From assembly GCA_938014335.1 (NCBI GenBank), contig CALLRP010000003.1, forward strand, positions 1 to 64,000: a stretch of 64,000 nucleotides of DNA. The letters are read 5' to 3'. The stretch comes from an uncultured bacterium. Its GTDB lineage: Bacteria; Hydrogenedentota; Hydrogenedentia; Hydrogenedentales; Hydrogenedentaceae. Made by a program: the position numbers and the translations under genes. Shown piece after piece: positions 27,251 through 36,204 of this stretch. The notes beneath the pieces were generated by a model. The model was not told the origin of the DNA. It ran no database searches and was given only the letters and a program-made list of their open reading frames with translations. Position 1 is the stretch's first letter. Every line of letters starts with the position of its first letter.

Positions 27251-27303
27251 GAGGAGATGGGGTCCTCCTTGAAGTGCCTGTAGTTGCTGATGACTCCTAC
27301 CTA
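27251..27303 (+). ncRNA. Fluoride riboswitch (crcB motif)
   Basis: The segment matches the fluoride aptamer. A short P1 hairpin is formed by GAGGA (27251-27255) and TCCTC (27263-27267) around a GATGGGG loop. The conserved 3' block TGATGACTCCTAC follows at 27288-27300. Loop bases GGGG (27259-27262) can pair with CTCC (27294-27297) as the defining pseudoknot. The intervening hairpin is short and contains G-U pairs, which is the weakest part of the match. No clear terminator follows, so control of translation is likelier. The downstream gene is a cation/proton antiporter, a class known to be linked to this riboswitch. Confidence 0.8.
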
Positions 27304-27349
27304 ATAGCCGTTTCTTAGTTTAAATTCTCATTTTTCGAAAGGATCCATT

Positions 27350-28543
27350 ATGGAACAACTCTATTTGTCGGCATCTATCTGGCTTTCTCTTGCGCTGGTG
27401 TCTGCCATAATCGCCTATTATTTGAAGGTGTCCATTGCATTGATAGAAATTTGTACAGGAGTTATTGCAGGCTATATAGCCACAAATTATTTGCAAACGG
27501 ATTTGCTAAATAACAGTGAAGAATGGTTAAAATTTCTCGCTGGAAGTGGTGCTATTTTTCTTACTTTTCTTGCGGGAGCAGAATTGGAACCGACAATAAT
27601 AAAGAATAAATGGAAAGAAGTCCTTGTTGTTGGATTAATAGGTTTTTTTGCACCATTTATGGGTTGTTCGCTGGTTGCTTATTTTTTATTAGGGTGGGAC
27701 CCGAAAGCCAGTTTGTTATGTGGCGTGGCATTATCTACTACTTCGATGGCAGTAGTCTATGCGGTAATGATTGATACAGGACTTAATATGACAGAATTTG
27801 GAAAAGGGATACTGGGTTCTTGCTTTATTAATGATATTGGCACCGTTTTAGCATTAGGGATTATCTTTGCTCCTTTTACATACAAAACACTTATTTTCAT
27901 TTCTATAACCGTTATTTATCTTATTTTCTTCCCTTTGATTACGAACTATCTGACAAAAGTATATGGGAATCGAACTGCGGCGATTCGGACGAAATGGATT
28001 TCATTTACATTATTTGGTTTAGGAGCATTGGCGTTATGGTCTGGAAATGAAGCGGTACTGCCTGCATACATCGCTGGTATGATGCTTGCGGAATTTAGTC
28101 AAAGAAATCCGGTGTGGTTACGGAGATTGAGAACATTAACCGTAGGATTTTTAACGCCATTTTATTTTTTAAGAGCCGGTACACTGGTATCTGTTCCCGC
28201 TCTGGTCTCTGCACCGTTGCTTATCATCGCATTATTAGGGGCAAAAGTTTTTTCTAAGATATTTGGGCTTTTTCCCTTTATTGCTCAGTTTCGTAGCGAG
28301 AAAAATGAGCGATGGTATTATACTTTGATGATGTCCACAGGGCTAACATTTGGTACTATTTCCGCATTGTTCGGATATTCCAATAATATTATCAATAAAG
28401 AACAGTATTCCTATATTGTGATTGCAGTGATTGCAAGTGCTGTAATTCCCACTATGATTGCGTCTTATATTTTTATACCGAAACATCTTCTTCCAAAGAA
28501 GGTATATGCTACTGAGGCAACACACGAACTTTCGGAAGAATAG
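27350..28543 (+). CDS. Cation/proton antiporter (CPA2-type), probably fluoride-responsive
   Basis: This 397-residue membrane protein of the monovalent cation:proton antiporter-2 fold has about 12 helices. Markers include a third-helix region FLAGAELEP, the SLLCGVALSTTSMAVVYAVM region, and FINDIGTVLALGI with the acidic residue in the fifth or sixth helix where ion exchange occurs. It lacks the C-terminal TrkA-N domain of Kef channels. Because a fluoride riboswitch occupies its leader, its physiological role is probably fluoride or HF tolerance, either directly or by ion balance. Confidence 0.85.
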   Translation: MEQLYLSASIWLSLALVSAIIAYYLKVSIALIEICTGVIAGYIATNYLQTDLLNNSEEWLKFLAGSGAIFLTFLAGAELEPTIIKNKWKEVLVVGLIGFFAPFMGCSLVAYFLLGWDPKASLLCGVALSTTSMAVVYAVMIDTGLNMTEFGKGILGSCFINDIGTVLALGIIFAPFTYKTLIFISITVIYLIFFPLITNYLTKVYGNRTAAIRTKWISFTLFGLGALALWSGNEAVLPAYIAGMMLAEFSQRNPVWLRRLRTLTVGFLTPFYFLRAGTLVSVPALVSAPLLIIALLGAKVFSKIFGLFPFIAQFRSEKNERWYYTLMMSTGLTFGTISALFGYSNNIINKEQYSYIVIAVIASAVIPTMIASYIFIPKHLLPKKVYATEATHELSEE

Positions 28544-28592
28544 GAATTGTTAAACTTTTTCAGGATTATCGGTTTTATAAAATATCTACAGA

Positions 28593-28622
28593 TTGAATAT
28601 CTTTGCTAATTTATGCGATAAT
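28593..28622 (+). promoter_or_regulatory. Promoter of gap
   Basis: TTGAAT (28593-28598), an 18-base spacer and GATAAT (28617-28622) with an extended TG at 28614-28615 form a good sigma-70-type promoter. It lies about 190 bases before the gap start codon. Confidence 0.6.
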
Positions 28623-28628
28623 AGAGTC

Positions 28629-28812
28629 CCCGATAGGAAAACGAGAGCGGTAAGGGGGTTAAGCGGAAAAATTTAATTCCGAGATGAATCGGATAAGTAT
28701 ATAGATAAAATACATTATTTACAAGTGCAAGTTAAATTTTAATAGTGTTGTAAGCAAGTATCATATAAATATAAAACCAAACACTTAACTTTTAACAAGA
28801 AAGGGTTTCATT
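28629..28812 (+). promoter_or_regulatory. Long 5' leader of gap, unidentified
   Basis: The leader is about 185 bases, long for a housekeeping gene. It contains a hairpin TCCGA-GATGAA-TCGGA at 28678-28693 and a possible closing pair between CCCC near 28629 and GGGGG near 28655. It matches no riboswitch class that I recognise. Confidence 0.35.
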
Positions 28813-29811
28813 ATGGCAATCAAGGTTGGTATTAATGGTTTTGGTCGTATTGGTCGCACAGTATTCAAACTTTTGGTAAAAAATGCTGATTTCGAAGTAG
28901 TTGGCGTGAACGACATTACCGATGCGAAAACACTGGCACACTTACTTAAATATGACAGTGTGTTTGGTGTATTAGATGCAGAAGTCAAAGCAACAGAAGA
29001 TTCTATCGTTGTAAATGGCAAAGCATACAAAGTTACAGCAATTACAGACCCGGCACAACTTCCCTGGAAGGATTTTGGAGTTGATGTAGTTGTTGAATCT
29101 ACTGGTAAGTTTACCAAGAAAGAAGATTGTTTAAAGCATGTATCTGCGGGGGCAAAGAAAGTTTTATTAACTGTCCCTCCGAAGGATGAAGTGGATGCGA
29201 TTATCGTTATGGGCGTAAATGATGAGACATTGAAACCTACCGATGTGGTCATTTCCAATGCCAGTTGCACGACCAACTGTCTTGCCCCCGTAGCAAAAGT
29301 ATTACACAAGAATTTTGGAATTGTTCGTGGTTTTATGACAACAGTGCATGCATACACAAACGACCAGCGTGTGTTAGATATGCCCCACAAAGACCTTCGT
29401 CGTGCTCGTGCAGCGGCAAATTCGATTATTCCCACAACAACGGGTGCAGCAAGAGCCGTCGGTAAGGTTTTACCCGAATTGAAAGGTAAATTGGACGGTT
29501 TTGCGATGCGTGTTCCAGTTATAGACGGTTCTGTTGTTGACCTTGTCGCAGAATTAGAAAAGAAAGCGACAAAAGAAGATATCAACAAAGCAATCAAAGA
29601 AGCCTCTGAAACCTATCTTAAAGGCATCCTTGCTTATACTGAAGATCCCATTGTTTCTTGCGACGTTATTTCTAATCCGCATTCCAGTATTTTCGATGCA
29701 CAAAGCACGATGGTAATAGGCGACAATTTTGTGAAAGTCGTTTCCTGGTATGACAATGAATTTGGTTATTCGAATCGTTGTGTAGATTTGCTTAAATTGA
29801 TGGCCAAATAA
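28813..29811 (+). CDS. gap: Glyceraldehyde-3-phosphate dehydrogenase, type I
   Basis: This glycolytic NAD-dependent dehydrogenase converts glyceraldehyde-3-phosphate to 1,3-bisphosphoglycerate. It has 332 residues. The Rossmann motif GINGFGRIGR is at residues 6-15. The catalytic cysteine is Cys152 in SNASCTTNCLAPV, and the partner histidine lies in the following segment (TVHAYTNDQ). The ending is the standard SWYDNEFGYSNR. It lies about 60 bases upstream of pgk, the next enzyme of the pathway. Confidence 0.97.
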   Translation: MAIKVGINGFGRIGRTVFKLLVKNADFEVVGVNDITDAKTLAHLLKYDSVFGVLDAEVKATEDSIVVNGKAYKVTAITDPAQLPWKDFGVDVVVESTGKFTKKEDCLKHVSAGAKKVLLTVPPKDEVDAIIVMGVNDETLKPTDVVISNASCTTNCLAPVAKVLHKNFGIVRGFMTTVHAYTNDQRVLDMPHKDLRRARAAANSIIPTTTGAARAVGKVLPELKGKLDGFAMRVPVIDGSVVDLVAELEKKATKEDINKAIKEASETYLKGILAYTEDPIVSCDVISNPHSSIFDAQSTMVIGDNFVKVVSWYDNEFGYSNRCVDLLKLMAK

Positions 29812-29869
29812 CTTATTCAATCTGTTGAAAAATAATTTTAATAACACACCTTATTGAAAGGATGTGGAT

Positions 29870-31105
29870 ATGAATAAATTAACATTGAAAGATATTGATG
29901 TTCGGGGTAAGCGTGTCTTGATGCGGGTAGATTTTAATGTCCCACAGAACGAAGACGGGAGTGTTCGTGATGATACTCGTATTCGCGCCGCTTTGCCCAG
30001 TATTCAATATGTTCGTGATAACGGTGGAAAGTTAATCCTGATGTCTCATTTGGGGAGACCTAAAGATTACATAAAAGCAGGAGACAAGGAAGGTTTGAAA
30101 AAATTGAAGATGGACCCTGTTGCTGATCGTTTACGCGAACTTGTGGGGGGCAATGTAAAAAAAGTTGACCAGGTGGTAGGACCGGATGTGGAAAAGGCGG
30201 TTGCGGAAATGCAACCGGGTGATATTGTATTGCTCGAAAATACACGGTTTGAAAAAGGTGAAGAAAAGAATGACCCCGAACTTTCTCAGCAGTTGGCAAA
30301 GTTGGGGGATGTTTATGTCAGTGATGCCTTTGGGACCGTGCATCGTGCCCATGCATCTACAGAGGGGGTAACGAAATTCATGCCAGTCAGTGTGGCAGGA
30401 TTTCTCGTAGCGAAGGAAATTGAGTACTTTGAAAAAGTATTAAAGAATCCGGAGCGTCCCCTTGTGGCTATATTGGGAGGAAAAAAAGTCAATGACAAAA
30501 TTAAGGTCATTGACAATTTGCTAAACCTTGTAGATGTGCTTATCATTGGTGGCGGTATGTCTTATACCTTCTTAAAAGCCATGGGATATGAAATTGGCGA
30601 TTCCCTTCTGGATAAAGAGGGAATCGAATTTGCTAAAAATGCAATGGAGAAAGCCAAAGAACGCCATATTCCATTATTACTCCCGGAAGATATTGTAGTT
30701 GCTAATCGCTTTGCAGTAGATGCGGATACGAAGGTAGTGCCAGCAAATGGAATAGAACCCGGCTGGATGGGAATGGACATCGGTCCCAAGAGTATTGAAA
30801 AATTCTGTAATGAAATTCGTAAAGCAAAGATGGTTGTCTGGAATGGTCCTGTAGGTGTGTTTGAAATGGAACCTTTTGCAAAAGGTTCTCGTGCCCTGGC
30901 AGAATGCCTTGCGAACAGCTGTGCTATCAGTGTCATTGGTGGTGGCGATACTGCTGCTGCCATAGAAGCGTTTAACTTAACCGATAAAATGTCGCATGTA
31001 TCCACTGGAGGGGGGGCTTCCCTTGAAATGTTGGAAGGGAAAGAACTACCGGGAGTGGTCGCGTTGACAGATAAATCTGCAATCAATGGATGCGGTCGCG
31101 GTTAA
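29870..31105 (+). CDS. pgk: Phosphoglycerate kinase
   Basis: This glycolytic kinase makes ATP from 1,3-bisphosphoglycerate. It has about 411 residues. The substrate motif RVDFNVPQ, the SHLGRPK loop, the ENTRFEKGEEKN segment, and the nucleotide site GGGDTAAA followed by STGGGASLEMLEGK are all present. I chose the ATG at 29870, eight bases after AAAGG; a GTG two codons earlier is possible. It follows gap directly, as in many bacteria. Confidence 0.97.
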   Translation: MNKLTLKDIDVRGKRVLMRVDFNVPQNEDGSVRDDTRIRAALPSIQYVRDNGGKLILMSHLGRPKDYIKAGDKEGLKKLKMDPVADRLRELVGGNVKKVDQVVGPDVEKAVAEMQPGDIVLLENTRFEKGEEKNDPELSQQLAKLGDVYVSDAFGTVHRAHASTEGVTKFMPVSVAGFLVAKEIEYFEKVLKNPERPLVAILGGKKVNDKIKVIDNLLNLVDVLIIGGGMSYTFLKAMGYEIGDSLLDKEGIEFAKNAMEKAKERHIPLLLPEDIVVANRFAVDADTKVVPANGIEPGWMGMDIGPKSIEKFCNEIRKAKMVVWNGPVGVFEMEPFAKGSRALAECLANSCAISVIGGGDTAAAIEAFNLTDKMSHVSTGGGASLEMLEGKELPGVVALTDKSAINGCGRG

Positions 31106-31120
31106 ACCTATTGTTAACTT

Positions 31121-31150
31121 TTGAGATATAACAGCAGTTAAGTTTATAAT
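31121..31150 (+). promoter_or_regulatory. Promoter of rpsO-pnp
   Basis: TTGAGA at 31121-31126 and TATAAT at 31145-31150, 18 bases apart. The predicted start near 31157 puts the leader hairpin inside the transcript. Confidence 0.65.
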
Positions 31151-31177
31151 ATAATGATAAAGTTTAACTACCCATCA

Positions 31178-31210
31178 CTTGGAGAGGGGATATGTGGACC
31201 CCTCTCTAAG
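31178..31210 (+). promoter_or_regulatory. Leader hairpin before rpsO, candidate S15 autoregulatory site
   Basis: Bases 31178-31189 pair with 31199-31210 in a 12-bp stem around a nine-base loop. No T run follows, so it is unlikely to be a terminator for pgk. One position is a G-U pair next to a G-C pair, the kind of motif S15 recognises in 16S rRNA and in several known S15 leaders. Confidence 0.5.
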
Positions 31211-31236
31211 GTTGGGCGAATGAAAGGAAAAAAAAT

Positions 31237-31506
31237 ATGGCATTAACAAAGGAAAGAAAACAGGAACTTATTCAGGAATTTGCACGGACCGGCAATGATA
31301 CCGGTTCCCCAGAAGTGCAGGTAGCAATTCTTACCGAAAGAATTCGTGAACTTACCGAACATTTGAAAAAGCATAAGAAGGATTTTGCAAGCCGTCGCGG
31401 TTTACTTCAAATGGTAGGGAAACGGCGTTCTTTATTGGCATACCTTCGTAAAAGTGATTTTGAACGCTATCAGATTCTCATTGACAAACTTAATCTTAGA
31501 AAATAA
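31237..31506 (+). CDS. rpsO: 30S ribosomal protein S15
   Basis: This is a primary 16S rRNA-binding protein of the small subunit, 89 residues, the standard length. Hallmarks are [15 protein letters not shown], the [19 protein letters not shown] core and the ending LIDKLNLRK. It is followed 38 bases later by pnp, the widely conserved rpsO-pnp arrangement. Its own leader contains a candidate feedback hairpin. Confidence 0.98.
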   Translation: MALTKERKQELIQEFARTGNDTGSPEVQVAILTERIRELTEHLKKHKKDFASRRGLLQMVGKRRSLLAYLRKSDFERYQILIDKLNLRK

Positions 31507-31544
31507 CACTCATTATTCACAGCTAAATATAAAGAAAAACAAAT

Positions 31545-33788
31545 ATGGTAGAAAGAGTTTCAGTAACAATTGGCACCAAAGAAGTTTCATTTGAAACGGG
31601 GAAAATAGCAAAACAGGCACAAGGGGCTGTAATATGCCAATGCGGGGATACCATGGTGCTGTCCACCGCTTGTGTTGACTTAAATAACAAATTAGATGTA
31701 GATTTCTTCCCCCTTACAGTAGATTATCGTGAAAAATTTTATTCGGTGGGACAAATCCCGGGGAATTTTTTTCGTCGGGAATCGAAACCATCCGAACGCG
31801 AAGTTCTGGTATCACGATTGACAGACCGACCTATCAGACCTCTCTTCCCTAAAAAATTTAAGAATGAAGTGCAGGTGTGTCAAACCGTTCTCTCCGCAGA
31901 TAATATTAATGACCCGGATATTTTATCTATTAATGCAGCGTCTGCGTCACTTCATATTTCCCCGATTCCCTTTTTAGAGCCTATTGGTGCGGTTCGCGTG
32001 GGATATATTGATGGGAATTTTGTTGTAAATCCAACCATCGCCGAGATGAAAAATAGTTTGATAGACCTGGTTGTCGCCGGGACGGAAAGTGCTATCTGCA
32101 TGGTGGAAGGAATGGCAAAAGAGGTATCAGAACAAGTCATGCTCGAAGCACTCGAATTTGGGCATGTCTGGATACGAAAATTGGTATCTGCGATTGAAGA
32201 GTTGCGGAGTAAATGCGGTAAAGAGAAAATAAAGATTGAAGAACCTGCTAAGAATGAAGCTTTAGGACAAGATATTCAACAGTGGCTTACGGGTAAGATT
32301 GAATCGGTTTTATTCCAGTCCGTAAAACAGGAACGTCGTGAAGGCGTTGTAAAATTAGAAGAAGAATTACTTGCTTATATTAAAGAAAAATATGGAGAAG
32401 AGCAGTATCCTGAATTAGAGATACAAGCAAAAGAAATCTATGAGGAAATCATTCGCAATACACTGCGAGGTCGTGTTATTAAAGAGAATCTTCGAGTAGA
32501 TGGTCGCAGATTAGATGAAATTCGACCTATTAGTATCGAAGTAGGTGTTCTCCCTCGTACTCATGGTTCTGCATTATTCACACGAGGTGAAACCCAGGCA
32601 TTAGTAACAACGACATTGGGAACCAGTCAGGATGAACAGAGATTGGACGAATTGACAGGCGATTCGATGAGTCGTTTCTTCCTGCATTATAATTTCCCAC
32701 CATGGTCAGTAGGAGAAGTGGGCAAATTGGGTGCTCCGGGACGGCGAGAAGTAGGTCATGGAAAATTGGCAGAACGTGCCCTTACAAGTGTGCTTCCGTT
32801 TGACCCCAATGATTCAACATTGGTATCTGACCCTACAAACTGCTTCCCGTATGTCGTCCGTGTTGTTTCGGATATAACAGAAAGTAATGGTTCCAGTTCG
32901 ATGGCATCTGTTTGCGGTGGGTCGTTGAGTTTAATGGATGCAGGTGTGCCGATTAAGTCTCATGTGGCAGGAATTGCGATGGGATTAATTAAAGAAGGTG
33001 AAGAATACCGCGTTCTGACGGATATTTTAGGCGATGAAGACCACCTTGGAGATATGGATTTCAAGGTATGTGGGACCCGCAAAGGCATCACCGCGTTTCA
33101 AATGGATACAAAAATTAAAGGTGTTCCTCGCTCGGTGATGGAACAGGCATTAGAACAAGCACGACAAGGACGTTTATTTATATTGGATAAAATGGAAGAA
33201 GTTCTCCCTCAACCTCGGGCTGAAATTTCTCCGTATGCTCCGCGAATCTATACGATTAAGATTGACCCCGATAAAATTCGTGAAGTTATTGGTCCCGGGG
33301 GAAAAATTATTCGTGATATACAGATGAAGACAGGGACAGAGATTACGATACAGAATGACGGGACCGTGATGATCGCAGCGGTAGACAAGGAAAGTGCAGA
33401 TAATGCAACAGATATGATATTAGGCATTACAGCGGAGGTCGAGGTTGGAAAAATTTACCATGGAAAAGTTACACGCATCATGAATTTTGGTGCCTTTGTC
33501 AGCCTTTTAGGTAATCGGGAAGGGCTCGTTCATATATCTGAATTAGCACCCCATCGCGTTCGTGAAGTTACAGATGAAGTGAACGTAGGTGATGAAGTAG
33601 ATGTGAAAGTGATTGAAGTAGATAAATTTGGACGGATTAACCTTTCCAAAGTTCAGGCGGATAGGGAACTGGGCAAAATTCCTAATACCCCGAAAAGTAG
33701 AAGTAACTACTCTGAACCACATTATGATAAGCGAGACCGAGGCAGAAGGAATTTTAATAGCAACGATTCCAATAGACATCGCCGTTAA
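31545..33788 (+). CDS. pnp: Polyribonucleotide nucleotidyltransferase
   Basis: This phosphorolytic 3'-5' exoribonuclease is part of RNA turnover, 747 residues. There are two RNase PH-like domains (about residues 5-220 and 305-550) joined by an all-helical linker. A KH domain carries GPGGKIIRDI near residue 588, and an S1 domain begins at GKIYHGKVTRIMNFGAF near 640. The tail is rich in Arg, Asp and Asn. It follows rpsO and precedes an M16 peptidase, an order shared by many bacteria. Confidence 0.97.
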   Translation: MVERVSVTIGTKEVSFETGKIAKQAQGAVICQCGDTMVLSTACVDLNNKLDVDFFPLTVDYREKFYSVGQIPGNFFRRESKPSEREVLVSRLTDRPIRPLFPKKFKNEVQVCQTVLSADNINDPDILSINAASASLHISPIPFLEPIGAVRVGYIDGNFVVNPTIAEMKNSLIDLVVAGTESAICMVEGMAKEVSEQVMLEALEFGHVWIRKLVSAIEELRSKCGKEKIKIEEPAKNEALGQDIQQWLTGKIESVLFQSVKQERREGVVKLEEELLAYIKEKYGEEQYPELEIQAKEIYEEIIRNTLRGRVIKENLRVDGRRLDEIRPISIEVGVLPRTHGSALFTRGETQALVTTTLGTSQDEQRLDELTGDSMSRFFLHYNFPPWSVGEVGKLGAPGRREVGHGKLAERALTSVLPFDPNDSTLVSDPTNCFPYVVRVVSDITESNGSSSMASVCGGSLSLMDAGVPIKSHVAGIAMGLIKEGEEYRVLTDILGDEDHLGDMDFKVCGTRKGITAFQMDTKIKGVPRSVMEQALEQARQGRLFILDKMEEVLPQPRAEISPYAPRIYTIKIDPDKIREVIGPGGKIIRDIQMKTGTEITIQNDGTVMIAAVDKESADNATDMILGITAEVEVGKIYHGKVTRIMNFGAFVSLLGNREGLVHISELAPHRVREVTDEVNVGDEVDVKVIEVDKFGRINLSKVQADRELGKIPNTPKSRSNYSEPHYDKRDRGRRNFNSNDSNRHRR

Positions 33789-33823
33789 TTTAATGATTAC
33801 CTCCTAATACCTAATAGAGTTCG

Positions 33824-35122
33824 ATGAAACATTTTAAACGGGAAAAGAATTTAAAAATCCCCTTGTTAAAAGAGCGTATCCATTCTTATACTTTGCCTAA
33901 TGGAATACGAATATTTACGAAGAAGCTTCCCCACTTGTTTTCAGTGAATATTGGAATTTGGGTTCCCGGCGGTTCTGCTATGGAACCGGAAGGTAAAGAG
34001 GGACTGGCACATCTCTTAGAACATCTCTTTTTCAAAGGAACGAAAACAAGAACAACTCGCGATATTATGGAAGCAATTGAGTGTAAGGGGGGACAAATTA
34101 ACGCCTTTACCACACAAGAATATACCTGTTTTTATATAAAAACACTTACAGAATACTTACCTCTTGCCACAGAAATCCTCTCGGATATTTTGAAAAACTC
34201 AACTTTCGATGAAATAGAAAAAGAAAGGAATGTTATCCTAGAAGAAATTTCCCTGTTAGAAGATACCCCTGAGGATATTATTTTGGACCTCTTTCATCAG
34301 TTCGTATGGCAAAAACATCCTCTTTCTCGACCCATATTAGGAACTGCCCGTTCTATTAGAAAATTAACTAAAAAGGATATTACTTCCTTTTATCGAAAAG
34401 TTTACTCGGCTCATAATGTGGTGATAACCGTTGTTGGAAATTTTGATGACAGGGAACTCCTACAAAATTTTAGATATGGGTTTCAGGATTTCCCGGACAA
34501 ACCTATTAAAAACAAAGCACAACAAAAACCACTATTTCATACGGGAGTAAAACATCACTCACGGAATATATCACAAATGCATTTTTGTTTGGGTTATCCT
34601 GCACCTTCAATAAACGATCAGGAACGATTTATCTGTGAACTGGCAAGCAATATATTAGGGGGCGGGTCTACTTCCCGTCTCTTTTATCGTGTTCGTGAAC
34701 AAGAGGGGCTTGCATATAATATTTTTTCTTTTCATGATCTATTCCGCCATGCAGGGACTTTTGGGATTTATGCGGGTGTGGCTCCGGAAAATTTTAAAAA
34801 GGTAGTAGACATAATCCTCGATGAAATAGAGAAATTAAAGAAAGAAGAGATTTCTGCAGATGAACTCAATCTCTATCGACAGGAACTTAAGGGAGAATTT
34901 TTATTGGCACATGAGCATGCAGAAACACACATGACCCGTATAGGTAAAAGTATTATTTATAACGGACAGGTTCTTTCTGTAGAAGAAATTCTTTCTACTC
35001 TTGATCGGATTACTCCGGCTCAGATTTGTATGTTTTTCCGTAAGTATTGCACACCCCAGCAAACAGCTCTTGTATCGTTAGGACCTGTAAAATACAAAAT
35101 TCATGGGAAAAACTTTTTGTAG
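33824..35122 (+). CDS. M16-family zinc peptidase (YmxG/PepR-like)
   Basis: This pitrilysin-family peptidase has 432 residues. The inverted zinc motif H-x2-E-H is HLLEH at residues 63-67, and the distal glutamate lies in the following EIEKERNVILEEI segment. The C-terminal M16 domain contains GGGSTSRLFYRVREQEGLAY, also typical. Genes of this type commonly follow pnp; their substrates are not well defined. The ribosome site is weak, and a 35-base gap after pnp suggests cotranscription. Confidence 0.9.
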   Translation: MKHFKREKNLKIPLLKERIHSYTLPNGIRIFTKKLPHLFSVNIGIWVPGGSAMEPEGKEGLAHLLEHLFFKGTKTRTTRDIMEAIECKGGQINAFTTQEYTCFYIKTLTEYLPLATEILSDILKNSTFDEIEKERNVILEEISLLEDTPEDIILDLFHQFVWQKHPLSRPILGTARSIRKLTKKDITSFYRKVYSAHNVVITVVGNFDDRELLQNFRYGFQDFPDKPIKNKAQQKPLFHTGVKHHSRNISQMHFCLGYPAPSINDQERFICELASNILGGGSTSRLFYRVREQEGLAYNIFSFHDLFRHAGTFGIYAGVAPENFKKVVDIILDEIEKLKKEEISADELNLYRQELKGEFLLAHEHAETHMTRIGKSIIYNGQVLSVEEILSTLDRITPAQICMFFRKYCTPQQTALVSLGPVKYKIHGKNFL

Positions 35123-35187
35123 CCTCAAATAATTGACTGGTTTCGTAGCACTACATATTATTATGATAATGTACTACTTCTCAAAAG

Positions 35188-36150
35188 TTAAACAGTATTT
35201 CGTAGTTCATTTAAAACATTTTGAAAATATTCCGGTAAAGGTGCTCTAAATTCAAAGTATTTTTTTGTTATCGGATGGATAAAACCTAATATCCCTGCAT
35301 GTAATGCCTGTCCAGGTAGTTTCTGGAGAGCAAGAATTACATTTTTGGGCAAATTGAGCGCAGAATAATCCGTAAATCCATAGACCGGATCGCCGATAAT
35401 AGGATTCCCTATGAAACGGAGGTGAACGCGTATCTGATGGGTTCTGCCTGTATCCAACTTTAGTTCCAGAAAACTCATAGAAGAAAATTTTTCACGCAGG
35501 TAAAAATGTGTTATAGCATTTTTTGCATTTACTCCGGTTATAGACATGATTTTGGGATTTACAAAACTTTGGCCTATGCTGGCATCAATAATACCTCGTT
35601 CCGATTTAGGGACTCCCTTAACTAAGGCATAGTATCTGCGTGTGAAAGCCCTATCTTCTACCTGTTTCCGAAGATGTAAATAACTTTCAGGATTTTTTGC
35701 CACGACAAGCACGCCGGAGGTATACATATCCAAACGATGCACGATACCCGGTCGTATCGGGTCACCCGATATAACAAAATCTTTACAATGATAAAGCAAA
35801 GCATTAACAAGAGTCCCCCTTCTATGCTCCGGAGCAGGATGCACAACCAGTCCTGCGGGCTTGTTTACAACAATCACATCTCTATCTTCATAGAGTATAT
35901 CTATAGGTATATTTTCGGGAATCAATTCGGTGTTTTCTTCAAAATGAGGGAGTATTACATCAATAGTATCCGCCGAATTTACCAAGAATGAAGGTTTTCT
36001 GATGATTTTGTTATTAACAGAGACTTTCCCCATTTTCACCATGTTTTGTATTTGTGTTCGCGAGATACCTTCTAATTGGTCGGATAGAAAAAGGTCTAAA
36101 CGCAAAGGGAGGGTTTCTTCTGGAACTATAAATTGTTGAATACCTGTCAT
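35188..36150 (-). CDS. Ribosomal large-subunit pseudouridine synthase, RluD family
   Basis: The protein isomerises uridine in RNA and has 320 residues. The N-terminal S4 RNA-binding domain covers about residues 14-75 (RLDLFLSDQLEGISRTQIQN). The catalytic motif HRLD is at 138-141, with Asp141 as the nucleophile. The later TGRTHQIRVHL motif is also diagnostic. The S4 domain and overall length place it in the RluA/RluC/RluD group, closest to RluD, but the exact target uridines cannot be assigned by reading. Confidence 0.93.
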   Translation of the reverse strand: MTGIQQFIVPEETLPLRLDLFLSDQLEGISRTQIQNMVKMGKVSVNNKIIRKPSFLVNSADTIDVILPHFEENTELIPENIPIDILYEDRDVIVVNKPAGLVVHPAPEHRRGTLVNALLYHCKDFVISGDPIRPGIVHRLDMYTSGVLVVAKNPESYLHLRKQVEDRAFTRRYYALVKGVPKSERGIIDASIGQSFVNPKIMSITGVNAKNAITHFYLREKFSSMSFLELKLDTGRTHQIRVHLRFIGNPIIGDPVYGFTDYSALNLPKNVILALQKLPGQALHAGILGFIHPITKKYFEFRAPLPEYFQNVLNELRNTV

Positions 36151-36204
36151 TGCTTCCTACACAAATTATTTTAATTTCTTTGAAAATAAGAGAATTTGTT
36201 TTAA

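Noticed and set aside
28785..29597. Long open frame antisense to gap (270 codons)
   Set aside because: It mirrors the strongly conserved gap gene, has no ribosome site and encodes a low-complexity Ser/Thr-rich protein typical of antisense shadows.
30562..31086. Open frame antisense to pgk (174 codons)
   Set aside because: It lies wholly inside the conserved pgk gene on the other strand and has no family features.
31178..31210. rpsO leader hairpin as a terminator for pgk
   Set aside because: No T run follows the stem, and it lies downstream of the rpsO promoter, so it is within the rpsO leader.
35123..35187. Imperfect palindrome between the M16 and RluD genes as a terminator
   Set aside because: The stem is bulged and no T run follows on either strand.
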